From Nereocystis luetkeana (lineage: Eukaryota > Sar > Phaeophyceae > Laminariales > Laminariaceae), in NCBI GenBank assembly GCA_031213475.1, contig JARUPZ010000016.1, positions 5,089,491 to 5,153,490 of the forward strand: a stretch of 64,000 bases of DNA. The letters run 5' to 3'. The notes beneath the pieces were generated by a model. The model searched no databases and was not told where the DNA came from. It saw only the letters and a program-made list of their open reading frames with translations. How positions within the stretch are numbered: position 1 is the stretch's first letter; every line of letters starts with the position of its first letter. Both the position numbers and the translations under genes were made by a program. This document shows positions 45,771 through 55,409 of this stretch, one piece after another.

Positions 45771-48700
45771 CGGTAACAGCAGTTGCGTTAGAGATAGGGA
45801 GAGGCTGATAGTCGGGCTGTACGTGTTGATGAATTACCTTATGCCGTTTACCGCGTCGCATCTCTCTGCGAGGTGGGCATAATTATATTTTATGTTGTGA
45901 GCTGCCACTCGCTAACCCTGGAGTCCGTGGATTTATCTCGTCTTGTCTTGTGTTCGTATTGTCTTTGTAGTGTCTTGTCGCCCGTGTGCTGTATTTCGCC
46001 CGTGGGCCTGTTTTCGTAATTGCGCATTTTTTTAGGTTATTGTTTCTCACAAATGGAGCACCAGGTAGACATGTTTTACCGTCGCTCTCTAATGGGCGGG
46101 GACCCCCGGAACATAAAAGCCTACTTACCAAGTATCTACCCATTGTATTGGGTAGTGGGTTAACCGCTCGCTTCGATGATGGACGGGAGACTACGTACTT
46201 CCATCATTTTTTTTTGCGACGTACATGTGTTCCGGTTGTTGCCTGAAAGCATGGAGGTTAACTAAGCTTCGAGATTTCATACTTCCCTCAAATGTCATTT
46301 TCGCAAGCTTGGCGCCATAGTTACGATGATATCAAAGCTCGCTACGGGGGGTGCAGGAGTGGTCTCCATATTCCAGACGACCAATTCACATGTACACTGT
46401 GGTTTTCGTAGCCTCAATGCGAAAAACGACCCTCGTTTCATACTACTATCAATACCTTCCACCTAATATTGAGCATGATTGGCATTATTGAAAATCGTTT
46501 TTTGCGCTAGCAGGCTGTTTCTTACGGTAGCGATTTTTTGTTTTCGGCCGACTTTGGTGTTTGCTCCCTATATATTCCAGGTGTTTGGTTGTTTTAGATC
46601 GCTCACCCGAATCGGTTTCGGCGCAACCCCCCCCCCCTCCCCCACAGGAAATTTAGTAGTCGTGTGACTATTACAGTGTGCGCTTTTCAATCTTGTTCTG
46701 CACTTCAATCTTGTTCTACAGTACGTATATATACAAATCGGTGTCACAATTGCGTTTTTCTTTTTTGTCGTTCGATTGTTAGTTTGCATTTTTGCGATTT
46801 TGTTTTACGTATGTATTGGTATACGATAATGAGCGTTCATCATATTGACAGTAACGTTTTTTTATTTGTGATTTTGTGTACTTGGCTTTTTTTCTTTGTT
46901 TTGTTTCGAATTGTCCCAGTATTCGGCAGAGGAGGTAGCCCGCATGGTGAAGCAGCGGCAGGGCGAGGGGGTGGCGTACAAGAACGCCGCCCTATCTCGC
47001 ATTAAACTCTCCAACTCTCTGGAAGCGGCGATCGTGGAGGGGAGGGAGGAAGAGGCCGACTTCTGCAGGGAGCAGCTCGCCAAGGTGAGAGATCGCGGTT
47101 TCCCACAAGGATTTCGGAGGCCGGGAGGAGGGGGGGGTGGTGTAAGAGATTTTCCACAAGAGTCTCATCAGTGCGGGAAACTGGTTTGTTACGGGGGGGG
47201 AGGGAAGGGCGAGCGGGAGGGATTAGAGGAGGGGGTGGTGGTGGGGGGGGGGGGGGGGGGGGGAGGGGGCGTACTCATTTGTTGCTTGCTTAGTTAGAGG
47301 GACGCTAAGTTGAGAAGTTTTCCACAACGATCATATCAGGCCCGGAGAGTGGTTGGGGAAGGGAGGAAGGGAGGGGTGGGGGAAAGGGGAGGGGGAGGGG
47401 AGTGTAAGGAAGGGAGAGAGAAATCGACATTCGGTATATTTGTCATCATGGAAGTGGATGCTCGCAAGCAAGTACACGCATGTTTTTGTCATGAAAGGCA
47501 CTTTCAAGATGTGGGGTGGGACGGCCACCTTGTGGTGACGATGGTGATCTTGGTATTGTTATGGGGGTTCTAATACATACCACTATGCCCCTATATAGAG
47601 GGACCGTGTTTCATTGAATGGAAGTATACAAACGGTGCATATGTTTGGGGACATAGTGGTAGTGATATGCAGAGCGTTCAGTGTCACACGGGGGTAGCTG
47701 CAGCCGGCAAGAGCCGAACGGAAGGAACTGTCACCGCTTCGATGATAACTGTTGACAGGGGGGCGTTTTGATGGCCGACGATCAAACGGACCGAACATTA
47801 TTGCTATATGTGTCGCTGAGCTTGTTGCCTCCCCTGACACCTCGTCGCGTTCCCTGGAGCGGGGCAAGGAGATGGAAAAAGTGCCCTTCGCGTTCCTGCT
47901 AATCGCTTTTGCGTTGGTTCTTTGGTGGTTCGTCTTTTTTTGTCGATCGCTGCTCTGCTGTTCGTTGTCGTTGCCTTTGTTTTCTCGGTTTGTTGTTGTC
48001 GCTGTTGTCGTCGTTGACGTCGTTGTTATCGTTCCCGCCGCCGCTGCCGCCGCCATCCCTCTGATGAAACAACATCGTGCGCTGGAAACAAATGCGTTTC
48101 TTTTTTTTTTCATCATTCCTCGACCGGTCGGCCGATGGCTTTTGATTTCGACTCACTTGCTCTCAACCGCGGCGGGCCGGGGGGGGGGGTCGGGTCTCGG
48201 TGGGTTTTGGGGCGGCGGCGGCGGCGACGCAGCTTGACGAGCGAGTGGCGCAGACGAAGAAGAGCCTCGACTCCGGGGCTGCAGGAATGCGAGCTCTGAA
48301 CGAACGCAACAAGTCGTTCAATGTCCACACCGACACGCACATCGGCCGCAAAAAGCGCTTGGAAGAAGCCAAGCGCAGGTATGGGCGTTTGTGTGCGTGC
48401 GTCCGTTCATGTGGAAGAGGGGTGGGGGGCGTTGGGAGGGGGGGGGGGTGGGTTTGGCAGAAAGTTCGTCAAGCTTTTTTAGGGAAAACAACATCCCCGT
48501 TTTTGGGCACAAACCACTCAAATGCTAAACACCTTGTCCCCAAAACGGGACCGCAAGCCTAAAGGGAAGGGTTTAGGGCCCTTACTACATTTCTGGGCAG
48601 AGTTGTCATATTTTTGTTGTAACTACGTATGTCGACATTTTTTTATTTTTCCTGGGCGTCCATTGGTTCTGAGTCCATGGTGATGGTGGTGGTGGTGGCG

Positions 48701-51700
48701 ACCGTCGACACAAGTGAGAGGCCGCAGCTTCCGACATTTCTCCGGCGACGTGTGTTACGCTAATGGGGGCAACTTGAGCATTTTTTTTCCTCCTGACGCT
48801 CCCCGCTTGAGAAGATCTACATCATTTTCAGGATGTCTCATAACCCCACAAGAGCGATCTTCGACGGAAATCCGCGATGTATTGCCAACCAAGCGGCAGA
48901 ATTTTGCTCGCGCTTTGAAAGGGATTGTGGGGGTGGCGGAGACGTTTGCGCAGGCAGTGCTCTTCGCTATCGAAGCATATTCGATTCCAAGCGATGTTTC
49001 TGTTTCTTTTACCGCCCATTCCGCCAGTAGTTGCACGCGTCGGACAGCTCATGTACAGATCATATAAGTCATCTGCGGATAGATGATCTGCAGTTCATCT
49101 AGATCCTAACCTGCCGTCAATCTATATTGCGCGGAATCTGTAGAGTACAGATCTACTGTAACCCGGGAGACGTGTTCTAGATCATGCAGGTTATACGGCT
49201 CCCACCCGGCAACATGAGCTGTAGATCATGCAGATCAGGAATCTAGCTGACAGATCATAAAATCTAGCTGAACTGAAAGATCTATAGATCATGGAAGCAG
49301 TAACCGATGGTCTGTCTGAGGTGTTGGTAAGCATCTGCCGTGGCTGGAAACCTGACCAGCGTCGACAACCGCTCCTACCAATAACTTGACCCCTGTTCTC
49401 GGTGGCGAACGTCATGCACGCCGCCCCAAGCACATCCAAAGCGGCGGGTTCTGGAGTCGGTAGAAATATTCCACACCTCAGATATATCATGATCTATCTG
49501 CAGATAGATAATCTAGTTCCTCACCTGTCGTTGCGAGAGGTTTGTGCAGGATCTGCATACGTAGTACAGATCCAACCTACCACGTAGGAAACATTTGCTG
49601 TAGAGTGGATCATGCGGGTTCTACCACTCCCACTCGGCAGCATGAGCTAGATCGTACAAAAATCGGGAATAAGATATTCTGCCTTGGAATATCCACGAAG
49701 TAGATCATGAGGTGGGAATCGATGGTCTATTGTCCGAGGTGTGGGAGGTGTTATTGGGGGCAGCGGTAGTCGGATCTCTGCGGCCCCCGGGTGCGGAAAG
49801 TACTTGCACCGCCTCCGGAAGCGAGGGTGCGAATGCTTCGACAGCGTGCACCATCACCGTGTGAGTTACGTTGTTGACGCTTGTTGATGCATTCGAACTG
49901 GCGGATTTGGATGACGGTGGAATGAAAGTGTTCTCCGCATCTGTGGCTCTGCGCAGCTTCGACCCCGATTCCGCCAAAAAATACTTTCATATCTCGGGGA
50001 CAGCTCATTCACAGATCATTCCCACGTGATGAATCTAGATGTTTCAGGGCAGATATACTCCTGATCTGTATGATCTGTATGCTCTGTAGCTCATTTTGAC
50101 GGGTGGGAGCCGTGCAATCTGCATGATCTCCTGTAGGACGTGTTTCCTGGGTTGGATCTGTACTTGATCCTGCACAGCGGCGTACCATATCAGCAGATTA
50201 GGATCTAGATGGTCTATCTGTAGATGATCTATCTGTGGATCATCTATCTGTTCGATGTGATAGTTTCATCTATCGGTAGATGACCTATCTGCAGATCACC
50301 CATCTGTTCGATGTGATCTACATGATGTATCTGTAGATTGTTTATGTGTATGCGTGAAGACTTTTCGTCGTCTAGTGGGGGCAGACGTTGTGCACTCTGC
50401 CGAATCATACGAGCAGGTGGCTTTAGAGGCGGTGGGAGTATCGGTGGCAGCAGTGGTGTATCATCAGTACTGTAGTATGTCCGACGTATTGAGTCCGTGG
50501 CCACAGACAGGACAGGCTCCAAAGATTGGAGCGGAAGAATACGCCAGGGACAAAATCTAGCCAAGTCAAATTGTACAAGAACAGCCAGATACACATGCAT
50601 GATTGAAACACATCGTACCACCTCACACAGGAGAAAATCTCAGAAGCATGCAAATGTCCTAAGAAAGATTACAGTTCAATTTATAGATCCCGCCTGTTTT
50701 TAAAGGAGTTGAAGCGCGTTTAACGTTTTTGGTATTTATCTCTATATATACTCACATGGCGTATATACGTCGGGTTATGGTGTGCCGCTTTCCGTTTTCA
50801 TGTGGTCACCCTTTTTACAACCCGGCGGGTATCCGTCGCGACTACAGCAACCAAAATATCGACGAATGGGATGTTTTCAAGCGTCTGGGAAGAGCGTGCC
50901 GCAGGACTACTGGTTTTACAGACTGCTTGGGACTTCGGAGAGGAAAAGTTGACCAAAAAAGAAGTGGCAATTTCAGCAAAAAACGGTCACTGCGTGGTTT
51001 GGGGAGTGATACAAATCTGGCGCCCGAGTTACGGTGCACGGAGTCGTGCGGCACGGACACAGCATGACCCCACGCCTGCTTCTGGGCGCTCACGGTGCTG
51101 CTCGTGGACGGTTCAATGGTTGACAACACCAAAGCTATTAACCGTTGATTTGGTCCTTGTGTCGGAGCCTCCCAAGGGAGTGTTGGCAGCAACGCCATGC
51201 TGCGCGAAGTGCTGTACCACTCCTTATATACCAGGTATACACCAGATGCATTGCAAGTTCGCCCACTACAAATACGCCTGCCACCCGGGCATCTATCACA
51301 CATGCAACTCAAAAACGCGCGCGAAAACGGCTTCTTCTTTTTTTTTTCTCTTCTTTTCTTTTTTTTTGTATCTCGACCCTCCTCTCCTCTTCTGCCCGCC
51401 CCCCCTGTGTACTATGCTTGCGGTACACCAGAGAGGCATCGGCCGCCGGAGACGAGGGCGACTTCGACCCCTTCAAGCGTCGCTCCTGCCGCCCCAAGAT
51501 CCTCTGGTCCGTTGGCCAAAACAGCCCCTCGCGACAACAGCCCGCCGCCGGCGGCGCTGCAGGCGAAGGCGTGGAGGAGGATAAGTCGTCAGACAATAAC
51601 CCACTAGCGCCTGGGACAAGCGCTAATGGCGACGATGGGGCGGCGGCGGCGGCTGCCGATGCGGCGGGGGCTTCCGGCCCAGGAGGGCTCCAGAAGATGC

Positions 51701-51846
51701 ACAGCTTTGGAGGCATGGACGTGCTCGAGGCGGGGAGGGTAGCGCTGGAGAAGCGCATGGGCGCGGTGAAGCCGACCTCGGCCCCGCGGCAGGGGGGCAA
51801 GCTAACGCTAGGGAAGTACCTCGAGAAGGCTCGCGTGGACGCGTGA
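33608..51846 (+). CDS. RTF1: RNA polymerase-associated protein RTF1 (Paf1 complex, Plus3 domain)
   Basis: Eight exons, 1,020 residues: 33608-33735, 39334-39637, 41519-42465, 43310-44054, 45039-45251, 46920-47084, 48233-48378 and 51432-51846 (TGA). All introns are GT/AG with matching phases. RTF1 links the Paf1 complex to elongating RNA polymerase II through SPT5 and stimulates histone H2B ubiquitylation. Exons 1-2 encode a basic and acidic disordered start. Exon 3 begins with the HMD-like block DGYGSDLLGQGEERRSIQAL...ERFQRRQDREEQ, then poly-Gly, poly-Asp and poly-Ala tracts. Exon 4 carries an Arg-Ser repeat and the start of Plus3 (DINRCRVPRDYLERW, GCFVRVARG, EIVGVAPYKRRY). Exon 5 continues Plus3 (VSNSRIAESEYTRWK). 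Exons 6-7 are the helical region after it. Exon 8 has FDPFKRRSCRPKIL, matching the DPFTRRQCKP motif of animal RTF1, and ends LTLGKYLEKARVDA. An in-frame TGA 36 nt upstream supports the start. Introns 1 and 7 (5.6 and 3.1 kb) carry many transposon-like repeats. Confidence 0.93.
34100..35110. other. Intron segment dense in TACCAGGTA words
   Basis: Within RTF1 intron 1, TACCAGGTA/TACCTGGTA and its halves recur many times, including two adjacent copies at about 34923-34940, together with ACGAGTAC and CAGTACTGCTG words. There is no coding signal and no obvious single repeat unit. Confidence 0.55.
35168..35271. mobile_element. Hairpin MITE family C, copy 3
   Basis: GACTGCAGTGCCGTTTGGGG, the loop TACTTGGAATTTGAGTGG and CAATGAACGGGACTGCAATC form an imperfect hairpin. 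RTF1 intron 1. Confidence 0.75.
35743..35998 (-). mobile_element. AGATC-family element, copy 4
   Basis: Reverse copy: AAGTCGGACATATCATCTAC, TACAGATCCAGCCCAGGAAT, TGGCTCCCACCCGGCAACGT, CCTGAAATATCTAGATCG and GGGAATCGATGATGTGACCG. RTF1 intron 1. Confidence 0.7.
36318..36420. mobile_element. MITE family A, copy 6 (left end trimmed)
   Basis: The left end reads TATTACCATAGTTAATAGG, lacking the CGGGGGA part. The right end is intact (AATATGGTCCCCCGTAATA). Internal TGTTTACCATAGG is present. RTF1 intron 1. Confidence 0.85.
37176..37272. mobile_element. Hairpin MITE family C, copy 4
   Basis: TAACCCTTTTAGTACTGCAG and CTGCAGTAGTAAAGGGGT are the outer inverted ends; CCCGTTTTGGGGGCAAAGTA and the TACTTGGAATTTGAGTGG loop lie inside. 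Best reference copy for the family's full ends. Confidence 0.8.
38743..39008 (+). mobile_element. AGATC-family element, copy 5
   Basis: CCTAGGACAGATCAGATAGA at the left, ATGATCTAGATCTTGCGGGG, GAGCTGTATGATCTATGG, GTTTCCTGAG, AAGATCCTGCAC and GATCTATCTGTCCGATGTGT at the right. It ends about 325 bp before RTF1 exon 2. Confidence 0.75.
39735..39995. repeat. Short tandem units next to an inverted pair
   Basis: Three to four units of about 30 bp (AGGTGCAATTATGTCAGGT, then TGTCTGTT) run from 39735 to 39860. Beyond them, CAGCAGACGGCGGT at about 39869 and ACCGCCGTCTGTCTCAG at about 39976 form an inverted pair roughly 110 bp apart. RTF1 intron 2. Confidence 0.5.
40124..40350. repeat. AACCGACC / GGTCGGTT inverted-repeat cluster
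   Basis: Dense alternation of GGTCGGTTTTT and AACCGACC words in both orientations (for example TTTTTCGGTCGGTTTTTGC and CCGAAAACCGACCGAGACC). It ends with CGACCGAAACCGACC near 40340. It can fold extensively. It could be a terminal region of a transposon or a decayed foldback element. RTF1 intron 2. Confidence 0.5.
43690..43755 (+). repeat. Coding hexamer/dodecamer repeat giving Arg-Ser dipeptides
   Basis: Units of AGGTCGAGATCG / AGGTCGCGATCA encode alternating Arg-Ser in RTF1 exon 4. Codon-level periodicity shows recent expansion of the RS tract. Confidence 0.85.
44608..44720 (-). repeat. CATGCATGG-CCGTAGTCG family repeat, reverse partial copy
   Basis: GAGGGTTTATGGTCATATGA, CTACGGCCTTGCATGG, a C16-like run, and a second ACGGCCATGCATCACATGAG unit. 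RTF1 intron 4. Confidence 0.6.
45600..45775. repeat. (GTA)n microsatellite with GGTAGCAGCA start
   Basis: An AGCGGTAACCGTACAGTAC duplication precedes an AGTAGCAGTAGCGG stretch and then a nearly pure GTA run of about 20 units (45705-45768). RTF1 intron 5; on the other strand it would read poly-Thr/Tyr/Leu-type repeats without splice support. Confidence 0.85.
48470..48573. mobile_element. Hairpin MITE family C, copy 5 (reverse)
   Basis: Reverse orientation: CCCCGTTTTTGGGCACAAAC, CACTCAAATGCTAAACACC and TTGTCCCCAAAACGGGACCG, then CCTAAAGGG. RTF1 intron 7. Confidence 0.7.
49034..49325 (-). mobile_element. AGATC-family element, copy 6
   Basis: Starts ACGCGTCGGACAG and ends GATGGTCTGTCTGAGGTGT. 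Contains CATCTAGATCCTAACCTGCC, GGCTCCCACCCGGCAACATG, AGATCAGGAATCTAGCTG and a local duplication of the ATCTAGCTGA word. RTF1 intron 7. Confidence 0.75.
49471..49744 (-). mobile_element. AGATC-family element, copy 7
   Basis: Starts CACACCTCAGATATATC and ends GGTCTATTGTCCGAGGTGTG, so the two ends match as an inverted CACCTCGGACA-type repeat. RTF1 intron 7, about 150 bp after copy 6 in the same orientation. Confidence 0.75.
49990..50345 (+). mobile_element. AGATC-family element, copy 8, with duplicated 3' end
   Basis: Opposite orientation to copies 6 and 7. The full element runs to CATCTATCTGTTCGATGTGA at about 50262. The terminal module (ATCTGTTCGATGTGATCTA and relatives) is repeated once more to 50345. 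RTF1 intron 7. Confidence 0.7.
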
Positions 51847-52616
51847 GGGGAGGGTGGGGGGAGGAGGAGGAGGCAGTGGTTGGTAGGTGGTAGGTGTTGG
51901 TGTCGTTATACTGTTTCATGTTGGGCGGCGGTAGGGGCAGGGGGAGAGGGGGATAGGGAGGGAGAGGTGAAGATCACGGGCATGGGTCGTTGTGGTCGGG
52001 CGGTGGAGTCGGGGTGGGAGCAGGCGGGGGGGGGGGGGTAGGGGGGGGTAGGGGGGGGGTGACAGCGTTAAAAGGTAGAGGGCGCCTTTTTTTTTTTCAA
52101 GAACGAGGCCGTTGTTGAAAAGAAGCGGCGGCGCTTGCGGGGGGGGAGAGGGTCGGCGTGATAAGAGAGAGGGGCGATCCCAGAAAAAATAGTGCCTTGC
52201 TTTGGGCAGATGAAGCGATCGGGGGTGGAAACGAAAAACGGGCCAAGCTACGTAGGGTAGCCGCGGTTGTTTTTGCACCCTTTGACTTTTTACCATTTGT
52301 AGCGTGGGGCTCATGTGTCGGTTTAGGCGGACAATATGGCGAGAGAGGGATGGGACGCGTTCCAGGCTAGCGGCGGGGAACAAGAGGGTGGCCCTTTCGA
52401 TATAATGTGGAGGGGTGTGGAGTGGGTTGTGGGTAGTGGCTGCTAGGCACCACGTGGGGACAGTGCGGCGGACGAACGCCCCCCCCCCCCCTTCCTCCCC
52501 CCCCCCCCCCGCCCTGTGGTTTTTGTCCGCGCGCTAGGAGGTATGATACGGGTTATTTTCAGCCACGACGTGTACTACTGTACGTGCGTCTACTACTGCT
52601 TTTACTATTAATACTG

Positions 52617-53070
52617 CACCTACGACGAGTGCTACTGCTTCTACTTTTTATGCTAAGCCGAGCGAGCCTTTTTTTCCTGTGCAGAAGTGGTGGTCCATCT
52701 AAAGAGCCGGTTGAGTTGTGCACTGCACGTACAACTAGTGCTACTGCTTCTAGTTTTTATGATCAGCCGCGCGAGCCTTTGCTGCTTGTACAGTATTACG
52801 GGGGACCATAGTAAATAGGACCAAAAATTGTTAGTAAAAATGGGAAAAACATACTGGTATAGTTTTTTGTGTATAACATAGGTCCTATTTAATATGGTCC
52901 CCCGTAGTAGTGGTCCCTCTTTAGTGCCGGTATTGTTGGCTGGCCTGCTGCCCGCTATTGTGCCTGCGAAATCGCTCGGCGCAGATTGGGATTAACCAGT
53001 GTAGCAGTGTGCGGAGTATATAGTGCCGGTCGCCGCTATAATAGTACCGATATTGTTGGCTGGCGCATAT
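52617..53070. repeat. Two pairs of local direct repeats
   Basis: GAGTGCTACTGCTTCTACTT at 52629 is echoed by AGTGCTACTGCTTCTAGTTT at 52738 with continuing similarity (CAGCCGCGCGAGCCTTT). TAGTGCCGGTATTGTTGGCT at about 52922 is echoed by TAGTACCGATATTGTTGGCT at about 53041. The spacing is about 110-120 bp in both pairs. A family A MITE sits between the two pairs. Confidence 0.55.
52794..52908. mobile_element. MITE family A, copy 7
   Basis: TATTACGGGGGACCATAGTA and AATATGGTCCCCCGTAGTA ends, AATAGGACC / GGTCCTATT subterminal pair, and the GTGTATAACATAGG centre. Confidence 0.88.
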
Positions 53071-53309
53071 ATTCAGGCACTATAGGGGGGCCATTACTTA
53101 CTGTACCTGGTCATCCTCGGTTCAGTGGTCAAAGAAGACCCGACATCACGCGTAGTATTCTAAGTGGTTTCGGGCGACGATTGACGCTGCTATCGCAAAC
53201 CGTTCCCTCCGGCGGCCCGGCCTTACGCGCGGTGCGGGCCTAAGAGGTATCAGGTACCCGAAAAAAAAGTATCCGACACCACCCACTAGCATCCCTTTGG
53301 GTTTCGTCC

Positions 53310-53725
53310 GGTAGAACTAAAAAACCAAAACCCGTTACGACCAGGTTTGATATTTATATTTGCGGTTATGTATTTTTTAAACCCTTGCCCAGCCATGTGC
53401 CTACACAACGTTGCCGCACCTATTGTAGCTCGACCAACTAACTCTGAACGACTCACAACCGCATCAGCACGAGAAGGTTTCGTTAGCAGTGTGTTTGCGT
53501 GCACAGCGCCCGCCGGGACTGGCATTGGTGCCGTGTGTGTTGAGCGCGGTGGACAAACGTGGCCGAAATAAATGTTGAATCACACACCCACACACGCACT
53601 TACAGAGGAACTCCAGTAGCAACAAGACACCCTACTCAAGACCCGTTATGCAGAGGCTATTTTTCCTTGGGAGAAACCAAGAAAAAGAGGCTCGCGCTTC
53701 GTGCTCGCGCGCCTCATTATATAAT
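53310..53725 (+). repeat. SINE-like repeat, copy 2
   Basis: Matches 14800-15172 in the opposite orientation: CAGCCATGTGCCTACAC, GCATCAGCACGAGAAGGTTT, GGGACTGGCATTGGTGCCGT, GGACAAACGTGGCCGAA and TTTTCCTTGGGAGAAACCAA. It ends near GCTCGCGCGCCTCA. Confidence 0.6.
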
Positions 53726-53809
53726 ATTATGTTGCCAGAGACCGCTGTGAGACAGAGAAAACGAAACAAAACGAAAATAATCGCAAATTAATGGGTAGAG
53801 TAAGTGAAA

Positions 53810-53945
53810 CGGATCCCCGTTTAACGGCGGCTACCAGCAGAACACCCGAGTACGCGTGAAACAGCCGGGTACCCGAGTGCCCGGGGCCCAAATATTCGGC
53901 GAGTATGAAGGCGTATTTGACGGATAATAGCAAAACCGGGAGATA
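53810..53945. repeat. TACCCGGG-type repeat, copy 3 (partial)
   Basis: CCCGTTTAACGGCGGCTACC, AGAACACCCGAGTACGCG, GCCGGGTACCCGAGTGCCCG and GGGCCCAAATATTCGGCGAG match the left half of the repeat at 1-210. Confidence 0.7.
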
Positions 53946-55409
53946 CGTCTATGTCAGTATCTAGTTTACGGGGTACACACTCATCTCCTATGGACATACA
54001 TGGTGAGGTCAAGCGACTCAGAAGGCATACACCTTCTATCGTCGCCCCTCACGCTACCCAACTCTACAGCTTTCGACGTACTATCGGACAACTAACTGCT
54101 GTACGGGTATCTTACTCGACTTCCCAATTGTGTGAGGGACATTTCCCCAACAAAACGGTGCGGCGGGTAAGCCTCGCATGAAGGACTATTTTTTTTCAAG
54201 GCGGGAGGCCGGAAAGGGAGATGAACGCTAGCAGCGGCCGTCATGCATCATATATATATACAGCACCAACCGGCAGCCACTACCAAGGTCTTGGGTTCAT
54301 CTCCATGAGCGGGCGGCGTCACCAGCAGATTTTGGTTTCAGAGACCCCAGCAGACTTGGAATCACCAGGTATTCATTGGAGAAAACTGAAAGTGCATCAA
54401 TGCTCTGATCACGTCGTCGCGCTGTTGTGGGGGCGGACGGAGGAGTCTTAGGGTTTATCCGCTTCTAGGCTACAACATATTTTTGAGCCTTCCTGTGACC
54501 ACGGGTCATCCGTACTTGTCACGTGCCCGTTTTGACGAGGAGGCTGGTATTACACAGGACAGGTATTGCTCAAGCTGGAAATATGTGCGGAGCACAGGAC
54601 AACACAGGCCAGGGCAGGGCACGACGGCAGAGCACCGGACAGATGATAGACACGGACAGGAAATCACACGAGAAGGAGCGCAGCGGTGGAGCAAGTAAAG
54701 ACGACAGAAAACAACCGCTGCTGCTGCTGCCGCCGCCGCCGCTGCCGCCTTTGCCTCTACCTACGGAGCCACCGCGAAAGAAAGCTGGTTTGAGTTGATT
54801 CGGTTCGATAAAAGACAAAAAAAAAAAAGAAAAAAAAACAGAAACGAGTTGAGAACGTGGCGTGCGCTCCTCACGAACGCGTGAGAGGGAGAAATCAGCA
54901 GCGTTTTCGACCGGCCCCCTCGCGCGGCCAGAAAAAAGCAACCCCTTACCCCATCCTACGTCGTGTATGGCACACAACGACAAAATAAACACGTGTACCT
55001 CCCACCCCGTCCCAATCTCGCGATTCACCCACCCACCCACTCCCCCCCCTCCCACTCCCATCTGTCACAAGCGATTCAACACAATCTGACGAACCTAGCT
55101 TTCCCAGCATCCCCTCCCCCCCGGTCCCTAAACACCCCCTCTCCCAACAACATCATCACCACCGAACAACTCTTTTCATCATTCCTATTCAATCCATTTC
55201 TCAGCGCTTGTTCTCGCTATCCCCTGCTTGCCGTGGCGATACAACCACGGCAAAGCGACCGACTCGATCCCCCCCCCCCCTCTCTACCTCCACCTCTCTC
55301 ATTCTCGAAGCTATGATAAAAAATAATCCTTCCACCTACCCCCCCGCCCCCCCCTCCTTCGCCTCACCCCCCCCTTCGCCGAGCGGCTCAAACAACAAGC
55401 ACAAACGAA

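Larger units (their letters stand above)
51847..55409. other. Intergenic region between convergent RTF1 and PPP4R3
   Basis: No exon found. It includes C-runs near 52480-52510, local direct repeats at 52617-53070, a family A MITE, the second SINE-like copy and the third TACCCGGG-type repeat. 54.2-55.4 kb is low-complexity. The polyadenylation sites of both genes must lie here. Confidence 0.6.

Noticed and set aside
45259-45861. Minus-strand Thr/His-rich ORF
   Set aside because: Produced by the GTA microsatellite and flanking simple sequence in RTF1 intron 5.
49034-50345. Regularly spaced AGATC words as a CRISPR-like array
   Set aside because: Copies are 215-290 bp elements with inverted ends, occur in both orientations, and have no uniform spacers. 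The genome is eukaryotic.
50729-51067. Plus-strand ORFs in RTF1 intron 7 as a nested gene
   Set aside because: Two overlapping frames look partly protein-like, but neither has a start, splice sites or a domain. At most they are transposon debris.
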